Shown: positions 19,310-30,135, numbered from the stretch's first letter. The stretch: DNA of 64,000 nt from Allorhizobium sonneratiae (GCF_023700755.1 NZ_JAMKOJ010000001.1:1-64000); one strand, 5' to 3'. A program made the numbers and translations. The notes: a model not told the origin generated them from the sequence alone.

Positions 19310-21562
19310 ATGTTTTCCATCCGGAATATACTTATTTCCGTTCTCTTCGTGCTGGGGGTGGCGCTTGGGGTCCAGGTTTCGTTCTCGCTCTACGCCTCCT
19401 ACAAGAACTACAGCAATTATCAGGCCGTGACCTCCTATACTTCGCTTGATAAAGCCTTGTTCACGATATTGCTGAATTACCGTCTCGAACGGGGTCGCGC
19501 CAATACGATTTTCCTGACGAAACTGGCTGATACGCCGCCGCTCATTGCGCAGCTTGAAGGTTTTCGCAACGCCGTGGATAGCGGCATGAAGGATTTCATG
19601 GCTGTCTCCGGAAATTTCAGCCAGGACAAGGACGTCTCGCAATGGGTCGATAAAGTAAAAGAGGGCTATCAGGCGATAAACACCTATCGTGCTGATATGG
19701 ATAGCCAATTCAAACTTGAAAATACCCAGCGCAATGTATTGGTCAATGACAAGCAGTTCAAGGACGGCGGCCAGTATATCAAAACCCTTGAGAATTCATC
19801 TCTCGCGGTTGAGGGGAAAATCCGCTCTCTCGACAACAGTCTGACGGATATCCTGCAGATCCGCGCCAATTCGTGGGCCGCCCGTTCTGCAGCGGGAACC
19901 GAAAGTATTTATCTGACAAAAACCGCAACGACAGGTAAGCCACTGACGGCGGCGGAGGTTGCGACGCTTGCACGCCAGGATGCCATTGTCACCATGGGTT
20001 TCAATCAGGCGGCCGCCTTGATCGATCATCCGAACACCCCGCCGGATCTCAAGGCTGTCCTGGCACAGGTGAATGCCGGTTATAATCAAGGCAGGGCTTT
20101 TGAGATGCGCGACGCCATGTACAAGAAGGCGATCGAGCATCAGCCGGTTGATTATGCCGCTGCGGATTGGATAGGGCCGAGCAATGAGGCGCAGGCCGCA
20201 CTGGCAGAATTGCCACTGGCGGCCATGAAAAGCCTGAATGATGAAGCGCATAGGAAAATGGACCGCGCCTTCAATGATCTGATCTTTTATGCCGGGCTTT
20301 TGCTTGCCGTCATCGCCATCATCGTGGTCGGCTTCCTGGTCGTTGTGAAACGCGTGGTCTCCTCGATCAGTTCCTTGACGGCTGCCATGAAAGTTCTTGC
20401 GGATGGCAATACCGATCTCAATGTTCCCTTTAATGGTCGTGCCGATGAAATTGGCGATATGGCGAGATCTGTAGAAATATTCCGTCAGGCAGCCATTCGA
20501 AATAAAGATCTTGAAGCGCATACGGAGGAAAATCGCCGTCGTGGTGAAACGGAGCGGATCGAATTGCAGCGCAAGGCCGAGGAAGAGGCCAATATGCGTC
20601 TTGACGCGGCAACAGGCGCGCTGGCCAGTGGCTTGCAACGGCTTGCTTCCGGTGATCTGCTCTGTGAGATCGACGAGACGTTTGCTCCGCAGTTTGAAGC
20701 TTTGCGCCATGACTTCAATACGTCCGTGCGACAACTACGTCAGGTTTTGCTGGCCGTAGGTCAATCTGCCAATATGGTGCGTGGCGGCAGCGATGAAATT
20801 TCACAAGCTTCCGACAATCTCGCCAAGCGGACAGAACAGCAGGCCGCCTCACTTGAGGAGACGGCGGCTGCACTCGAAGAAATCACCTCCAATGTCAAGG
20901 CGACATCGCAACGCAGCCGCGAGGCGCGTGATATCGTTCGCAATACCTGGTCGAAAGCTGAGCATTCCGGTGTCGTGGTCAACAATGCCGTCACCGCCAT
21001 GAGCCGTATCGAGCAGGCGTCGCAACAGATTACCCAGATTATCGGTGTTATCGACGAAATTGCTTTCCAGACCAATCTTCTGGCGCTCAATGCCGGTGTC
21101 GAGGCCGCCCGTGCAGGTGATGCCGGCAAGGGCTTTGCCGTCGTCGCTCAGGAAGTGCGGGAACTTGCACAACGCTCGGCCAATGCCGCTAAGGAAATCA
21201 AGGGATTGATTGCCAATTCCTCGGTGGCGGTCAATGAAGGCGTCAAACTCGTCAATGATACGGGCAATGGGCTTTCGGAAATTGCGACCCTTGTTCAGTC
21301 GGTCAACGAACATATGGATGCCATTGCCACGGCCGCGCAGGAACAATCCTCAGGGCTGTCGGAAGTCAATACAGCCGTCAACCACATGGATCAGGCCACG
21401 CAGCAGAATGCGGCCATGGTGGAGGAAATGAATGCTGCAGGTGCTGGACTGGCCGAAGAATCCATCCGGCTGTCCGAGCTTCTGGCGCGCTTCAAAACAG
21501 CTGAACAGGCTGCAAATGCCGAGATGATGCGAAATCATGGCCAAAGACGACTGGCCGGATAA
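19310..21562 (+). CDS. methyl-accepting chemotaxis protein
   Basis: A 750-residue membrane chemoreceptor. TM1 is at residues 6-28. The periplasmic sensor is helical and contains [16 protein letters not shown], resembling NIT/helical-bundle sensors. TM2 is near 325-348 and is followed by HAMP ([19 protein letters not shown]). The signalling tip reads [20 protein letters not shown]. The C-terminus ends RRLAG with no NWETF-type CheR-binding pentapeptide, so adaptation would rely on other receptors. The AT-rich 225 bases upstream should hold the promoter. The ligand is unknown. Confidence 0.93.
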   Translation: MFSIRNILISVLFVLGVALGVQVSFSLYASYKNYSNYQAVTSYTSLDKALFTILLNYRLERGRANTIFLTKLADTPPLIAQLEGFRNAVDSGMKDFMAVSGNFSQDKDVSQWVDKVKEGYQAINTYRADMDSQFKLENTQRNVLVNDKQFKDGGQYIKTLENSSLAVEGKIRSLDNSLTDILQIRANSWAARSAAGTESIYLTKTATTGKPLTAAEVATLARQDAIVTMGFNQAAALIDHPNTPPDLKAVLAQVNAGYNQGRAFEMRDAMYKKAIEHQPVDYAAADWIGPSNEAQAALAELPLAAMKSLNDEAHRKMDRAFNDLIFYAGLLLAVIAIIVVGFLVVVKRVVSSISSLTAAMKVLADGNTDLNVPFNGRADEIGDMARSVEIFRQAAIRNKDLEAHTEENRRRGETERIELQRKAEEEANMRLDAATGALASGLQRLASGDLLCEIDETFAPQFEALRHDFNTSVRQLRQVLLAVGQSANMVRGGSDEISQASDNLAKRTEQQAASLEETAAALEEITSNVKATSQRSREARDIVRNTWSKAEHSGVVVNNAVTAMSRIEQASQQITQIIGVIDEIAFQTNLLALNAGVEAARAGDAGKGFAVVAQEVRELAQRSANAAKEIKGLIANSSVAVNEGVKLVNDTGNGLSEIATLVQSVNEHMDAIATAAQEQSSGLSEVNTAVNHMDQATQQNAAMVEEMNAAGAGLAEESIRLSELLARFKTAEQAANAEMMRNHGQRRLAG

Positions 21563-21594
21563 ATCGTTCATGTCCCGATGAAAAAGTCCTCAGA

Positions 21595-21643
21595 CGAGGG
21601 TTTGCCAGGTTCGAGGTGCAACCGGCAGGCCCTCGTTTTTTTG
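21595..21643 (+). terminator. intrinsic terminator after chemoreceptor
   Basis: CGAGGGTTTGCC pairs with GGCAGGCCCTCG around a 17-base loop, with two non-Watson-Crick positions, and is followed by seven T residues. It lies 30 bases after the receptor stop. Confidence 0.8.
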
Positions 21644-21742
21644 TCTTTCTAAACGTTCAGCGGCTTTGCACGGCATGCTTTTGGTGTGTTTGGATTGGCA
21701 CGGATATGATCCTCGTCTGACGAAGCTCGCGGTTATTCCATC

Positions 21743-21780
21743 ATTCCTCATACCGGAATCGGTTTCAGGAATTATGCAGT
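21743..21780. repeat. palindromic intergenic repeat A, degenerate copy
   Basis: ATTCCTCATACCGGAATCGG followed by TTTCAGGAATTATGCAGT matches the reverse complement of the element at 60801-60846, with several changes in the left arm. Confidence 0.6.
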
Positions 21781-21940
21781 AGGGGAACTTGGTCGTCGTC
21801 TTGCGTATCATAGACCCGACTTCGGATGAGTTGGGGTCTCCGGTAAAACCGGTCGAGTCACTGAGACGCAGGTTACCTCTCATCGTTCTGAAAGAAACCT
21901 GGGGTTTTACCGAAGAGATTGAATGGGATATCCATTCGAT

Positions 21941-22041
21941 TTAGAGCATCGTGCCGAAAATCGGGGCAGGCATGATGCTCTAAAATTTTGTTTCAGCATC
22001 GGGCTTTTTCGAAAACCGATTCCTGCTTTTCGGCCGATGCT
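21941..22041. repeat. double hairpin repeat B (rhizobial mosaic-type element)
   Basis: TTAGAGCATCGTGCC at 21941-21955 pairs with GGCATGATGCTCTAA at 21969-21983 (14 of 15). A second stem, AGCATCGG at 21995-22002 with CCGATGCT at 22034-22041, follows at once. Elements with the GAGCATC...GATGCTC core are abundant between rhizobial genes. It lies between two convergent chemoreceptor genes, so it may also end transcription. Confidence 0.7.
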
Positions 22042-22073
22042 CTCGGTGAAGAGCTGATTGCGGAGCCGGTCAA

Positions 22074-24608
22074 TCAAGCGGCCCTGTGGGGTCTCATCTG
22101 GCTGGTGGCAGCGGTATCGAGTTTGAACTGGTTGACCAACCCCATCAGAGCATCGGTTTCCTCGGCCAACTGCCGGGTTGCCGCATTGGTTTCTTCGACC
22201 ATGGCGGCGTTGCGCTGGGTCATCTGATCCATGCCATTCACGGCGGTGTTGACCTCAGCGAGCGCCGTTGCCTGATCGCGGCTGGCAACGGCGATGGCTT
22301 CAACGCGTTCGGAAACGGTGACGATCTTGCGTGAGATCTCCGAGAGAACCTGCCCCGTGCGCTGAACCAGTTCAGCGCCTGTTGCCACTTCGTTGCTGGA
22401 GGTTGTGATCAGGCCCTTGATGTCCTTGGCGGCGTTTGCGGAGCGCTGAGCAAGCTCGCGGACTTCCTGAGCGACGACGGCAAAGCCCTTGCCGGCATCA
22501 CCTGCACGGGCGGCCTCGACACCGGCATTGAGCGCCAGAAGATTGGTCTGGAAGGCAATCTCGTCGATAACACCGATGATATTGCCGATCTGGCTGGCGG
22601 CCTGTTCGATCCGGCCCATGGCGTCGATGGCGCTGGCGACGACCTTGGAAGAGGCGTCGGCGGCAGCCTTGGTGTCGGCAACAATGGCGTTGGCGTCGTT
22701 TGCCTGGCTGGCGGAAGATTTGACGGTGACGGAAATCTGCTCGACAGCGGCGGCAGTTTCCTCCAGTGAAGCGGCCTGCTGCTCTGTGCGCTTGGCCAAC
22801 TCATCGGCTGCCGCACTCATTTCGCCGGCATTGTTGCTGATGCTGAGGCTGTTTGACCTAATCAGTTGCATTGTATGCTGCAAGCGGGTGAGCGAGGCGT
22901 TGAAATCATTGCGCAACTGTTCCAGACGGCCATGGAAAGGGGTGTCGATGGTGGCAGAGATATCGCCCTCGGCCAGCCGTCCAAGGCCTGCGGCCAGTTC
23001 GTTGACGGCAAATTCGATCTGCCGTTCGACAGCCTGTTTTTCCTGATCGTTGCGCAGCCGCTCTGCTTCTGCGGCAGCGCGATCGGCTTCACTGCGCTTT
23101 TCGATCTCGATCTTGGAGAGCGCGTTCTGCTTGAAAACGCCAAGCGCACGCGCCATGTCGCCAATCTCGTCGATCCGTGCCTCGCCATCGATGGTGGTAT
23201 CCAGCCTGCCTTCAGAGAGCTTGCGCATGGCTGCGGTGATCCTGCCGATCGGTCCCTTGAAGGTCAAAACCAGTCCGATGCCGGCAAAAATCGACACGAA
23301 CAGACCAAGCAGCGTCGCGCCCAGGGAAATGGAGTTGGCATCACGCCGCTCAACCGTCGCGCTGACTTTTTGGGTTTCGGCAAAGGCGGTCAGCTGCTTC
23401 CAGATGCGGTCAAGATCGGTTGCGGCTGCGGCAAAATCGGCGTTGCGCTGTTTTGTCACCTCGATCAGGGACAGGCCGGTCTTTTGCAAGCCGTCCGGTA
23501 TCGGTACCATTTTCTCATAAAGGGGCAGGATGGTCTGATCTTTGCCGGCACTGCTTTTCAGCGCGCTCAAACGCACCTTGATCGTCTGCAGATCATAGCC
23601 GAGCTGTTTGAGGCTTCCGGCATCGGGAGCCTGCATGAAGCGCACTGCATTGACCTGTACGCCATAGGCTGTCGCAATCAGATTGTTGCCGTTGAAGAGC
23701 AGCTTCCTTGCCTGTTCGACCGGCTTGTCGAGTGCATTGAACCGCGTCATTGCATCTTTTTGCGCCTGGGTGGCAACCCGATCGAGGGTGGTCGACAGCG
23801 TGGCCAGCTCCTGCATGCTGCTGGCGATGGCGGTTGCCGTTTCTGCCGTCATATCACCATTTTGCACCTGTGGCTTCAGTTCCGTGACAATCGCGTCCAA
23901 AGCACGGGAAACGCGTTTGACGGCAGCCGGAAGCACGGCAGCGAGATCGGACTGGCGCGCCTCGATCACGGGCATGGAGTCCTTGACGAACTGGATCTTT
24001 TCCCGCGGCGTTGTCAGCGCGGCAAAGCGGCGCGGAATATCACCGAGATCGGCATTGGCTGCAGCGATGGTGCTGGCTTTTTCCAGAGCCTGTTTTGCTG
24101 CCCATTCGTCGTCATTGATTTTCCGGTTCATGGCCGTCATGGCCGTGTTGAGAGAAAAGCGTGCGCTCACCATGGTGGAGATCATGGTGTTCATGTCCTT
24201 GCGCAGCGTGACTTCCTTCTGGTTCAGAGCCCATAGGCTATCGATGCGATCCAGCACGATATTGACGTCATTTCTGGTCTTTTCCAGCTGGTCTCGGCCA
24301 TCGGACGTGTTGGTGAGGCGGGACAGCGTGCTGGACAGGATGGACTGCTGATCCTTCAGCTTCTCGGTCACGGCATCGCGGGTTTGCGGCGTGGTGTTCT
24401 GCAAAAAGCTGTTCATCGCGGCAGACACATCGCGAAAACCGCTCAGGGATTGCATGACATCGTTGGATATGTCCATGCGTCCCTGCAACAGACCGGTGGC
24501 ATAAAGCCCGGTAAAGCCGACAGCGCTGATGATCAGCACGAAAGGTACGATGAAAATCAGAACCTTGGTCTGAATGGTAAAACGGGAAAGAATGCGATCT
24601 ATGAACAT
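22074..24608 (-). CDS. methyl-accepting chemotaxis protein
   Basis: An 844-residue chemoreceptor. TM1 is at about 15-38, followed by a long (about 370-residue) helical periplasmic sensor. TM2 is around 425-445, then HAMP ([18 protein letters not shown]) and a second HAMP-like segment ([17 protein letters not shown]). The signalling tip is [20 protein letters not shown], matching the receptor at 19.3-21.6 kb. The C-terminus QMRPHRAA lacks the CheR pentapeptide. The start codon is preceded by GGGATC. The 298 bases upstream (24609-24906) hold its promoter region and no gene I can support. Confidence 0.93.
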   Translation of the reverse strand: MFIDRILSRFTIQTKVLIFIVPFVLIISAVGFTGLYATGLLQGRMDISNDVMQSLSGFRDVSAAMNSFLQNTTPQTRDAVTEKLKDQQSILSSTLSRLTNTSDGRDQLEKTRNDVNIVLDRIDSLWALNQKEVTLRKDMNTMISTMVSARFSLNTAMTAMNRKINDDEWAAKQALEKASTIAAANADLGDIPRRFAALTTPREKIQFVKDSMPVIEARQSDLAAVLPAAVKRVSRALDAIVTELKPQVQNGDMTAETATAIASSMQELATLSTTLDRVATQAQKDAMTRFNALDKPVEQARKLLFNGNNLIATAYGVQVNAVRFMQAPDAGSLKQLGYDLQTIKVRLSALKSSAGKDQTILPLYEKMVPIPDGLQKTGLSLIEVTKQRNADFAAAATDLDRIWKQLTAFAETQKVSATVERRDANSISLGATLLGLFVSIFAGIGLVLTFKGPIGRITAAMRKLSEGRLDTTIDGEARIDEIGDMARALGVFKQNALSKIEIEKRSEADRAAAEAERLRNDQEKQAVERQIEFAVNELAAGLGRLAEGDISATIDTPFHGRLEQLRNDFNASLTRLQHTMQLIRSNSLSISNNAGEMSAAADELAKRTEQQAASLEETAAAVEQISVTVKSSASQANDANAIVADTKAAADASSKVVASAIDAMGRIEQAASQIGNIIGVIDEIAFQTNLLALNAGVEAARAGDAGKGFAVVAQEVRELAQRSANAAKDIKGLITTSSNEVATGAELVQRTGQVLSEISRKIVTVSERVEAIAVASRDQATALAEVNTAVNGMDQMTQRNAAMVEETNAATRQLAEETDALMGLVNQFKLDTAATSQMRPHRAA

Positions 24609-24906
24609 GGCGCTGATCCCTTTATGGCGCGTCCCCGTAATGCGCCCGTAATCTTGAGGATTACGTTCTTGCTATATATTTAGGAAAGCCTAAGCAGCGC
24701 CTCTTAAGATTGGCTTAAATATCTGCTTCAAGATTGTGCAATCTGCCCCTCCTGTACCCAATTTTCCCGTTTTTTAACAATTCCCAGTCTTCACAGGAAA
24801 AGTGTGAAACGGTTTGGCCTCCACAAATGGGTTAACACAAAATCCCAGAGCGTTTGAGCGGGCCTTGAAACATGAAATTGTTTGCGCGAAGGCAATAACC
24901 TATGCC

Positions 24907-26187
24907 TCAGACGCTACGCTCTTGCCGGGTGATGATCGTCGCTGTCACATGAAGGTTTCTGCCTGCGCGCCAGCCGTTCCAGGCGGCACCAAGCCCGATG
25001 GCCAGAAACAGAAAGGCGGTTTCGTGGAAACTGCCGGTCATGGCGCGGATCGAACCGACGAGAAGCGGCCCGCCGGCAGCAAGAGAATAACCGACAAATT
25101 GCGCCATGCCGGAGAGATGGGCGGCGATTTGCGGCGTGCCGGAGCGCAGCACGATCATGGTCATGGCCAGCGCGATCAGGCTGCCCTGACCGATGCCCTG
25201 CAACACGGCCCAGAGCCAGACGGTGGAAAGTGGCGCAAAGAGAAAACCAATGAGGGCGACAACGGCAATGGTGACGGCGCCAGCATTGACAAGGCTCTGG
25301 TTTTTGCCGCGCACGGCCAGTTGCGGAGCAAGAATGCAGGCAAAGCCCTGGATCATGACCGAGACGGAGACGATATTGCCTGCCGTCACCGCATCGAGGC
25401 CACGTTCGCGCAGAATGGGCGCGAGCCAGCCAAAAACGCAATAGGCGAGCGCGGATTGCAGGCCGGTGAACAATGTGACGTTCCAGGCCAGCGGATCGCG
25501 CCACAGGCCGCGGATTTTCACGTTGGACGGCGTATGGGCGGCATGGCGGGAGAGGCTTTGCGGCAGCCAGAGCAGAAAGACAAGTCCGGCGGGCAGAGCC
25601 CAGAGGCCGAGCCCCATCTCGATTGAGCCGGTCATAGCCTTGATCGGCTGGGTGAGACCGGCGGCAGCCGCAGCGCCACCGCAAAGCGCCATGGTGTAGA
25701 GACCGGTCATCAGGGCAGCGTTGCCAGAAAAATCCCGCTTCACCAGCCCAGGCAGCAGCACATTGCCGATGGCGATACAGGCACCTGCCATGGCCGTGCC
25801 GAAATAGAGCAAGCTCACCACGCCAAAGCCGCGCAGACCAATGCCGAGGCCGAGAAGAAGCAGCACGACCAGCAGGGTTTTTTCCGCGCCGTAACGATCG
25901 GCAAGCTTGGGTGCCAGCGGGGAAAACAGCCCAAGGCAAAGCACGGGGAGCGTGGTGAGCAGGGTGGCGTCCACCGGTGACAGGGCAAAGGCGGTGCGGA
26001 TTTCCGGCAGCAGGGTTGAGGCACTGGAAAACAGCGGCCTGAGATTGAAGGCGATCAGCACCATGCTCACGCCGAGGATCACACGGGAAAGAGACGAGCG
26101 GCCCTGCCGTTCCGGCACAACCGTCTCGACCTCCGCATCAATCAACAGTTCATCGGCAAGGGTCAGGCTGGTGTCGGCGCGTTGCAT
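24907..26187 (-). CDS. MFS transporter, CynX/NimT type
   Basis: A 426-residue carrier with about 12 transmembrane segments. The opening LIAFNLRPLFSSASTLLPEIR is the hallmark of the CynX/YeaN (cyanate/nitroimidazole) branch. The substrate is unknown. A clear AGGAGG lies six bases before the start. The start lies inside the end of the upstream GntR-type regulator gene (25-base overlap), so the two are co-expressed and the regulator probably controls this carrier. No cyanase is present nearby. Confidence 0.85.
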   Translation of the reverse strand: MQRADTSLTLADELLIDAEVETVVPERQGRSSLSRVILGVSMVLIAFNLRPLFSSASTLLPEIRTAFALSPVDATLLTTLPVLCLGLFSPLAPKLADRYGAEKTLLVVLLLLGLGIGLRGFGVVSLLYFGTAMAGACIAIGNVLLPGLVKRDFSGNAALMTGLYTMALCGGAAAAAGLTQPIKAMTGSIEMGLGLWALPAGLVFLLWLPQSLSRHAAHTPSNVKIRGLWRDPLAWNVTLFTGLQSALAYCVFGWLAPILRERGLDAVTAGNIVSVSVMIQGFACILAPQLAVRGKNQSLVNAGAVTIAVVALIGFLFAPLSTVWLWAVLQGIGQGSLIALAMTMIVLRSGTPQIAAHLSGMAQFVGYSLAAGGPLLVGSIRAMTGSFHETAFLFLAIGLGAAWNGWRAGRNLHVTATIITRQERSV

Positions 26188-26861
26188 GGGAGAACCTCCT
26201 GAAGATGCCGGAGAACCGGGCGCATGAACTGGCGAACCGCCGCATCGGCGCGCTCGGGATTGCCGCTGGCGATGGCTTCGACAATGGCGCGGTGGGCGGC
26301 CATATCCGGTTCCGGCAGCAGGCCGCCGGTGGTGGCGGCGATGGTTTGCGTGATGGAATCGGTAAAGAAATCATAGAGATCGAGCAGGGCGCGGTTTTGT
26401 CCTGCGGCGATGACGGCGCGATGAAAAGCAAGGTCACGGGCAATGAAGGCAGCCCTGTCCGGGTCGTCGGCGGCTTCGCCACGCTGATCAAGCAGTGCAT
26501 GAAGCTGGCGCGCCGTCTCCGGCTTCACCCGTGCTGCCGCAAGCCTTGCCCCTTCCACCTCCAGCGCCAGTCTCGCCTCAACACGGTCCAGAAGGCTGGC
26601 ATGAAGGGCTGCATCCAGCACAGCCGCTTTCGGCTTCAGCGACAGGACATAGGTGCCCGATCCCTGCCGCGTTTCCAGAAGGCTTTCAGCAACCAGCACC
26701 CGCACGGCCTCACGCACGGTGCCGCGGCTGACCTGCAGCATCTGGCTCAAGGCTTGTTCATTCGGCAGCTTCTCGCCCACAGACCAGCGCCCTTCGGCAA
26801 GGGCGTCACGGATCTGTTCGGCGGCGGTGTCCGCCAGATTGGTGCGGTGAAGTGGTTGCAT
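26163..26861 (-). CDS. GntR-family regulator, FadR/FCD subfamily
   Basis: A 232-residue repressor-type protein. The N-terminal winged helix includes LPNEQALSQMLQVSRGTVREAVRVL (in two pieces, about 33-57) followed by RQGSGTYV. The C-terminal all-helical FCD ligand domain contains DLAFHRAV and H-containing metal-site positions (AAHRAIVEA). It is placed between the sugar-acid operon and the MFS gene. It could regulate the carrier, the dgoK/dgoA genes or both. A short palindrome lies directly before the gene. Confidence 0.88.
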   Translation of the reverse strand: MQPLHRTNLADTAAEQIRDALAEGRWSVGEKLPNEQALSQMLQVSRGTVREAVRVLVAESLLETRQGSGTYVLSLKPKAAVLDAALHASLLDRVEARLALEVEGARLAAARVKPETARQLHALLDQRGEAADDPDRAAFIARDLAFHRAVIAAGQNRALLDLYDFFTDSITQTIAATTGGLLPEPDMAAHRAIVEAIASGNPERADAAVRQFMRPVLRHLQEVLPCNAPTPA

Positions 26862-26873
26862 GATAAAATCATA

Positions 26874-26890
26874 AAGTCATCTGATGATTT
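26874..26890. promoter_or_regulatory. possible operator before the FadR-type gene
   Basis: TCATC-T-GATGA at 26877-26887, flanked by AA and TT, is an odd-centred palindrome 16 bases upstream of the regulator start. Its size fits FadR-subfamily operators, and autoregulation is inferred. Confidence 0.4.
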
Positions 26891-26911
26891 GATCAAGAGC
26901 AAAATTCACAA

Positions 26912-26941
26912 CAAAAAAGCCGCCGTCGAAAGAGGGCGGCT
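26912..26941 (-). terminator. intrinsic terminator of the sugar-acid operon
   Basis: Read on the minus strand, GCCGCC and GGCGGC pair around a 10-base loop and are followed by six T residues. It lies downstream of the aldolase gene and so ends the chvE-to-dgoA direction of transcription. Confidence 0.85.
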
Positions 26942-27000
26942 CTTGTGCGAGCATTGTTCAGGTCACGGCAAGGAGTGAATGCTTGTCCTGATTGGCCCGC

Positions 27001-27645
27001 TCAGGCCTTGAAGGCTTCAACTGCGGCATCATAGGCCGTAACGAGCGTGCGGGCGCGGGCTGCAACCGCATCCACCTTGTCACCGGGCTTATAGAGGCTG
27101 GTGCCGATGCCGAAGGTGCGGGCTCCGGCCTTGAGATAGTCGCCGAAATTCTTCTCGCCGACCCCGCCGACAGCGCCGAGCGGAATATGTGGCGGCAGAA
27201 TGGCTTTGATCGCGCTGATGCCGCTTGGCCCCAGCACGCTGGCCGGAAAAAATTTGATGGCAGACGCTCCGGCCTTGATCGCGGCCAGTGCTTCGGTCGG
27301 AGTAAAGGCGCCGGGCATGGACACCATGCCGAGCCGCACGGCCTGACCGATGACGGCGGTATCGGTATTGGGCGTGACCAGCAGATTGCCGCCGACATTA
27401 TAAAGCTGTTCGACTTCGCCGGGCTCCAGCACCGTGCCGGCGCCGATCAGCACCCGTTCCGGTGCGCGTTTGCGCGCCTTTTCGATGGAAAGGAAAGCTT
27501 CCGGTGAATTGAGCGGCACTTCAATGGCTTCAAAACCTGCCTCAAGCAGTACATCGACCACGCTTTCGATATCGGCAGGGGTGATGCCGCGCAGGATGGC
27601 AACCAGTTCGCGATGGAGTTTCGGCCAGGTGACGGGAGTGGTCAT
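27001..27645 (-). CDS. dgoA: 2-dehydro-3-deoxy-6-phosphogalactonate aldolase
   Basis: A 214-residue class I aldolase of the KDPG/KDPGal family. It splits 2-keto-3-deoxy-6-phosphogalactonate into pyruvate and glyceraldehyde 3-phosphate. Visible family features are VAILRGI near the N-terminus (catalytic Glu normally nearby), IGAGTVL at 66-72, and IKFFPAS, whose lysine is the Schiff-base residue. It follows the kinase DgoK by 20 bases in the same direction, completing the phosphorylated De Ley-Doudoroff branch. Confidence 0.92.
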   Translation of the reverse strand: MTTPVTWPKLHRELVAILRGITPADIESVVDVLLEAGFEAIEVPLNSPEAFLSIEKARKRAPERVLIGAGTVLEPGEVEQLYNVGGNLLVTPNTDTAVIGQAVRLGMVSMPGAFTPTEALAAIKAGASAIKFFPASVLGPSGISAIKAILPPHIPLGAVGGVGEKNFGDYLKAGARTFGIGTSLYKPGDKVDAVAARARTLVTAYDAAVEAFKA

Positions 27646-27665
27646 GATGCTTGTCCTTCAGATGA

Positions 27666-28607
27666 TCAGATCAGGGCCTTGGCGGCGGCAAACAATCCGG
27701 TGCGCACCAAGGCGCTGCCGTCAAGCGGTTCCGCCTTGGCTCCAACCTGTGTCAGTGCACGCAGATAAAGCCCGGCAAGCGCCGGTGACGCGACAATATG
27801 CACCGTTTTCCCGCCTTCGAAAAAGTTTCGCATCCCGGCAAGCTCGGCCCCGATCAGCAGGCCGGAGAGACGGCTTGCCGCCTCATGCGGCGCAGGGCTT
27901 GACAAAAGCGTGGCGGCGCGGATGGAAAACAGGCCGGTGGCCAAGGAAAAACCGGGGAGAAAGGCTTCTGTCACCGCTGCCTCGAAGGCGGCGATATGGG
28001 TCTCGGCCTTTTCATCGGCCGGGATCGACAGCCGCAGGATCGATTGTTTGGCGATGAGATCGAAGAGTTCTCCGGTCATGGCGGTGCGGAAGCGCTGTAC
28101 CTTGCCGTCTTCCAGATCGACCCATTTGCAATGGGTGCCGGGCATGCAGATGATGCCGGTAGCAAGACCTCCGGCAACCACGCCGGCGATCTGGGTTTCT
28201 TCGCCGCGCATCACGTCGAAGGGGCCGGTCGTCTTCTGGCATAGACCGGGCAGAATATGGACGGGGCGGGCATGATCCGGCGATACGGCCTGTTCATAGA
28301 GCCTGTCGACGGCGCTCGGCGTTTCGGCATAGGGGGCCTCACGCCAGCCGCCGCGTGCGCCCGCCATGCCCGCAACGATCACGGGTAGGCTTTTCGGCGC
28401 AGCGAGGCTGTCGAGATGGCTTTCAAGAACAGTGGCAAAGCGGTTGTCACGGGAACAGACCGCCATGCCGTCGCCAGACTGGGCTTCGTCAAGCACGGTT
28501 CCCTTTTCATCCACCAGCCAGATCCTGAGATTGCTCGTCCCCCAATCCGCCAGGGCGGCAAAAGGAGGGGTGGCAAAGGCAACGACTCCAGTCTCAACGG
28601 CGCTCAT
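27666..28607 (-). CDS. dgoK: 2-dehydro-3-deoxygalactonokinase
   Basis: A 313-residue sugar-acid kinase that phosphorylates 2-keto-3-deoxygalactonate at C6. The N-terminal phosphate loop LADWGTSNLRIWLV and the following AGMAGARGGWREAPY are characteristic of the DgoK family, as is MPGTHCKWV near 175. It lies directly between the semialdehyde dehydrogenase and the aldolase, 13 bases after the former, and belongs to one operon with them. Confidence 0.92.
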   Translation of the reverse strand: MSAVETGVVAFATPPFAALADWGTSNLRIWLVDEKGTVLDEAQSGDGMAVCSRDNRFATVLESHLDSLAAPKSLPVIVAGMAGARGGWREAPYAETPSAVDRLYEQAVSPDHARPVHILPGLCQKTTGPFDVMRGEETQIAGVVAGGLATGIICMPGTHCKWVDLEDGKVQRFRTAMTGELFDLIAKQSILRLSIPADEKAETHIAAFEAAVTEAFLPGFSLATGLFSIRAATLLSSPAPHEAASRLSGLLIGAELAGMRNFFEGGKTVHIVASPALAGLYLRALTQVGAKAEPLDGSALVRTGLFAAAKALI

Positions 28608-28620
28608 GCGGTTGGCTTTC

Positions 28621-30135
28621 TCAACGAAGATCTGCGGGCAGCAGGGCCACCGGAATATTCTGATAGCTCACGGGGCGCAGGAAGCGTCGGATCGCCATGG
28701 TGCCAACGGATGTCGCGCCGAAATTGGTGGTGGCCGGGTAAGGCCCGCCATGCACCATGGCGTCGCAGACCTCGACCCCGGTCGGAAAGCCATTGGCCAA
28801 GAGACGGCCAGCCTTGCGCTCGATGACCGGCAAAAGCCGTCCGGCCAGCGGCTGGTCGGCCTCATCCATATGCAGCGTCATCGTCAGCTGACCAGCAAAG
28901 CTTTCGGCCAGCTTGACCATCTCGTCTTCATCTTTCACCGTGACCAGAATGCCGAGCGGGCCGAAGACTTCTTCGCCCAGCACGTGGTTGGCCAGCCAGT
29001 TTTCACCGGTGGTGGCGAAAAGATAGGGGGTGGCGTTGCGCAGATCGCAGGTCGTGGTCAAGACGGACTGGACGCCAGCCGTTGCTTCGATACGGGATGC
29101 GCCTTCGCGATAGGCATTGGCGATGCCGTCGGTCAGCATGGTCTGGGCATTGACGGCCGCAAGGGCAGTTTTTGCCGTCTCAAGAAAGGCATCGGCTTCC
29201 ACACCTTGCTTGATGATGGCAATGCCGGGATTGGTGCAGAACTGACCGGCTCCCATGGTGAGCGAACCGGCCCAGCCTTTGGCAATGGCCTCGCCGCGCG
29301 CGGCAATCGCGGCAGGCAGGAGGAACATCGGATTGACCGAACCCAGCTCACCGAAGAAGGGAATGGGTTCGTCACGGCGAACGCAGAGATCGAAAAGCGC
29401 ACGACCACCGCGCAACGAGCCGGTAAAGCCGACGGCTCGGGTCAGTTTATGCAGGCAGAGCGCCTCGCCGGTTTCGCGATTGCCGCCCTGCACCAGCGAA
29501 AAGACGCCGGGATGAACGCCAACGCGCCGGATCGCCGCTTCGATTGCCTGGGCGACGATTTCCGATGTGCCGGGATGGGCTTCGTGACCCTTGACCACCA
29601 CCGGGCACCCGGCGGCCAGAGCCGATGCCGTATCGCCACCGGCGGTGGAGAAGGCCAGCGGAAAATTCGAGGCACCGAAAACGCCGACCGGGCCGATCGG
29701 ACGCTGCACCAGGCGAATATCCGGGCGGGGCAGCGGCTGGCGGTCAGGCAGGGCCTCGTCATGGCGGCGGTCGAGATAATCGCCCTTCAAAATGTGGGCG
29801 GCAAACAGTCTGAGCTGGCCGGTGGTACGGCCGCGTTCTCCCTGCAAGCGTGCTTCCGGCAGGCCGGTTTCGCTCACGCCGATGGCCGTGATCTCTGCCC
29901 CGCGCGCTTCGATTTCATCGGCAATCGCTTCAAGAAATTTTGCCCGTTCTTCACGCGAAGAATAGCCATAGGTCTTGAAAGCCTCTTCGGCCGCGGTCAT
30001 GGCGCGGTCGATCAGAGCGGCAGAACCTTTGAAATAGGTGCGGCTTTCTCCGGTGGCGGGTGAGGAGGTGAAGGTTTCGCTGCCATCGACCCATTCGCCG
30101 GCGATCAGATGTTTTCCGGTAAGGTTCAGCGTCAT
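28621..30135 (-). CDS. NADP-type aldehyde dehydrogenase, probable ketoglutarate semialdehyde dehydrogenase
   Basis: A 504-residue aldehyde dehydrogenase. The catalytic cysteine is in GAGQFCTNPG (about residues 297-306) and the base glutamate in FFGELGSVNP. The sequence type (start TLTGKHLIAGEWV) is that of the 2,5-dioxovalerate/alpha-ketoglutaric semialdehyde dehydrogenases, which finish non-phosphorylating L-arabinose and hexarate degradation by making 2-oxoglutarate. This fits the local arabonate-type dehydratase. An AAAGGAT site precedes the ATG. Confidence 0.85.
   Translation of the reverse strand: MTLNLTGKHLIAGEWVDGSETFTSSPATGESRTYFKGSAALIDRAMTAAEEAFKTYGYSSREERAKFLEAIADEIEARGAEITAIGVSETGLPEARLQGERGRTTGQLRLFAAHILKGDYLDRRHDEALPDRQPLPRPDIRLVQRPIGPVGVFGASNFPLAFSTAGGDTASALAAGCPVVVKGHEAHPGTSEIVAQAIEAAIRRVGVHPGVFSLVQGGNRETGEALCLHKLTRAVGFTGSLRGGRALFDLCVRRDEPIPFFGELGSVNPMFLLPAAIAARGEAIAKGWAGSLTMGAGQFCTNPGIAIIKQGVEADAFLETAKTALAAVNAQTMLTDGIANAYREGASRIEATAGVQSVLTTTCDLRNATPYLFATTGENWLANHVLGEEVFGPLGILVTVKDEDEMVKLAESFAGQLTMTLHMDEADQPLAGRLLPVIERKAGRLLANGFPTGVEVCDAMVHGGPYPATTNFGATSVGTMAIRRFLRPVSYQNIPVALLPADLR

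Noticed and set aside
21590..21883. A 97-residue minus-strand frame between the chemoreceptors
   Set aside because: It covers a terminator and repeat sequence, has no good ribosome site and resembles no protein I know.
24814..25626. A 270-residue plus-strand frame opposite the MFS gene
   Set aside because: The minus strand encodes a clear CynX-type carrier; the plus product is low-complexity and charged.
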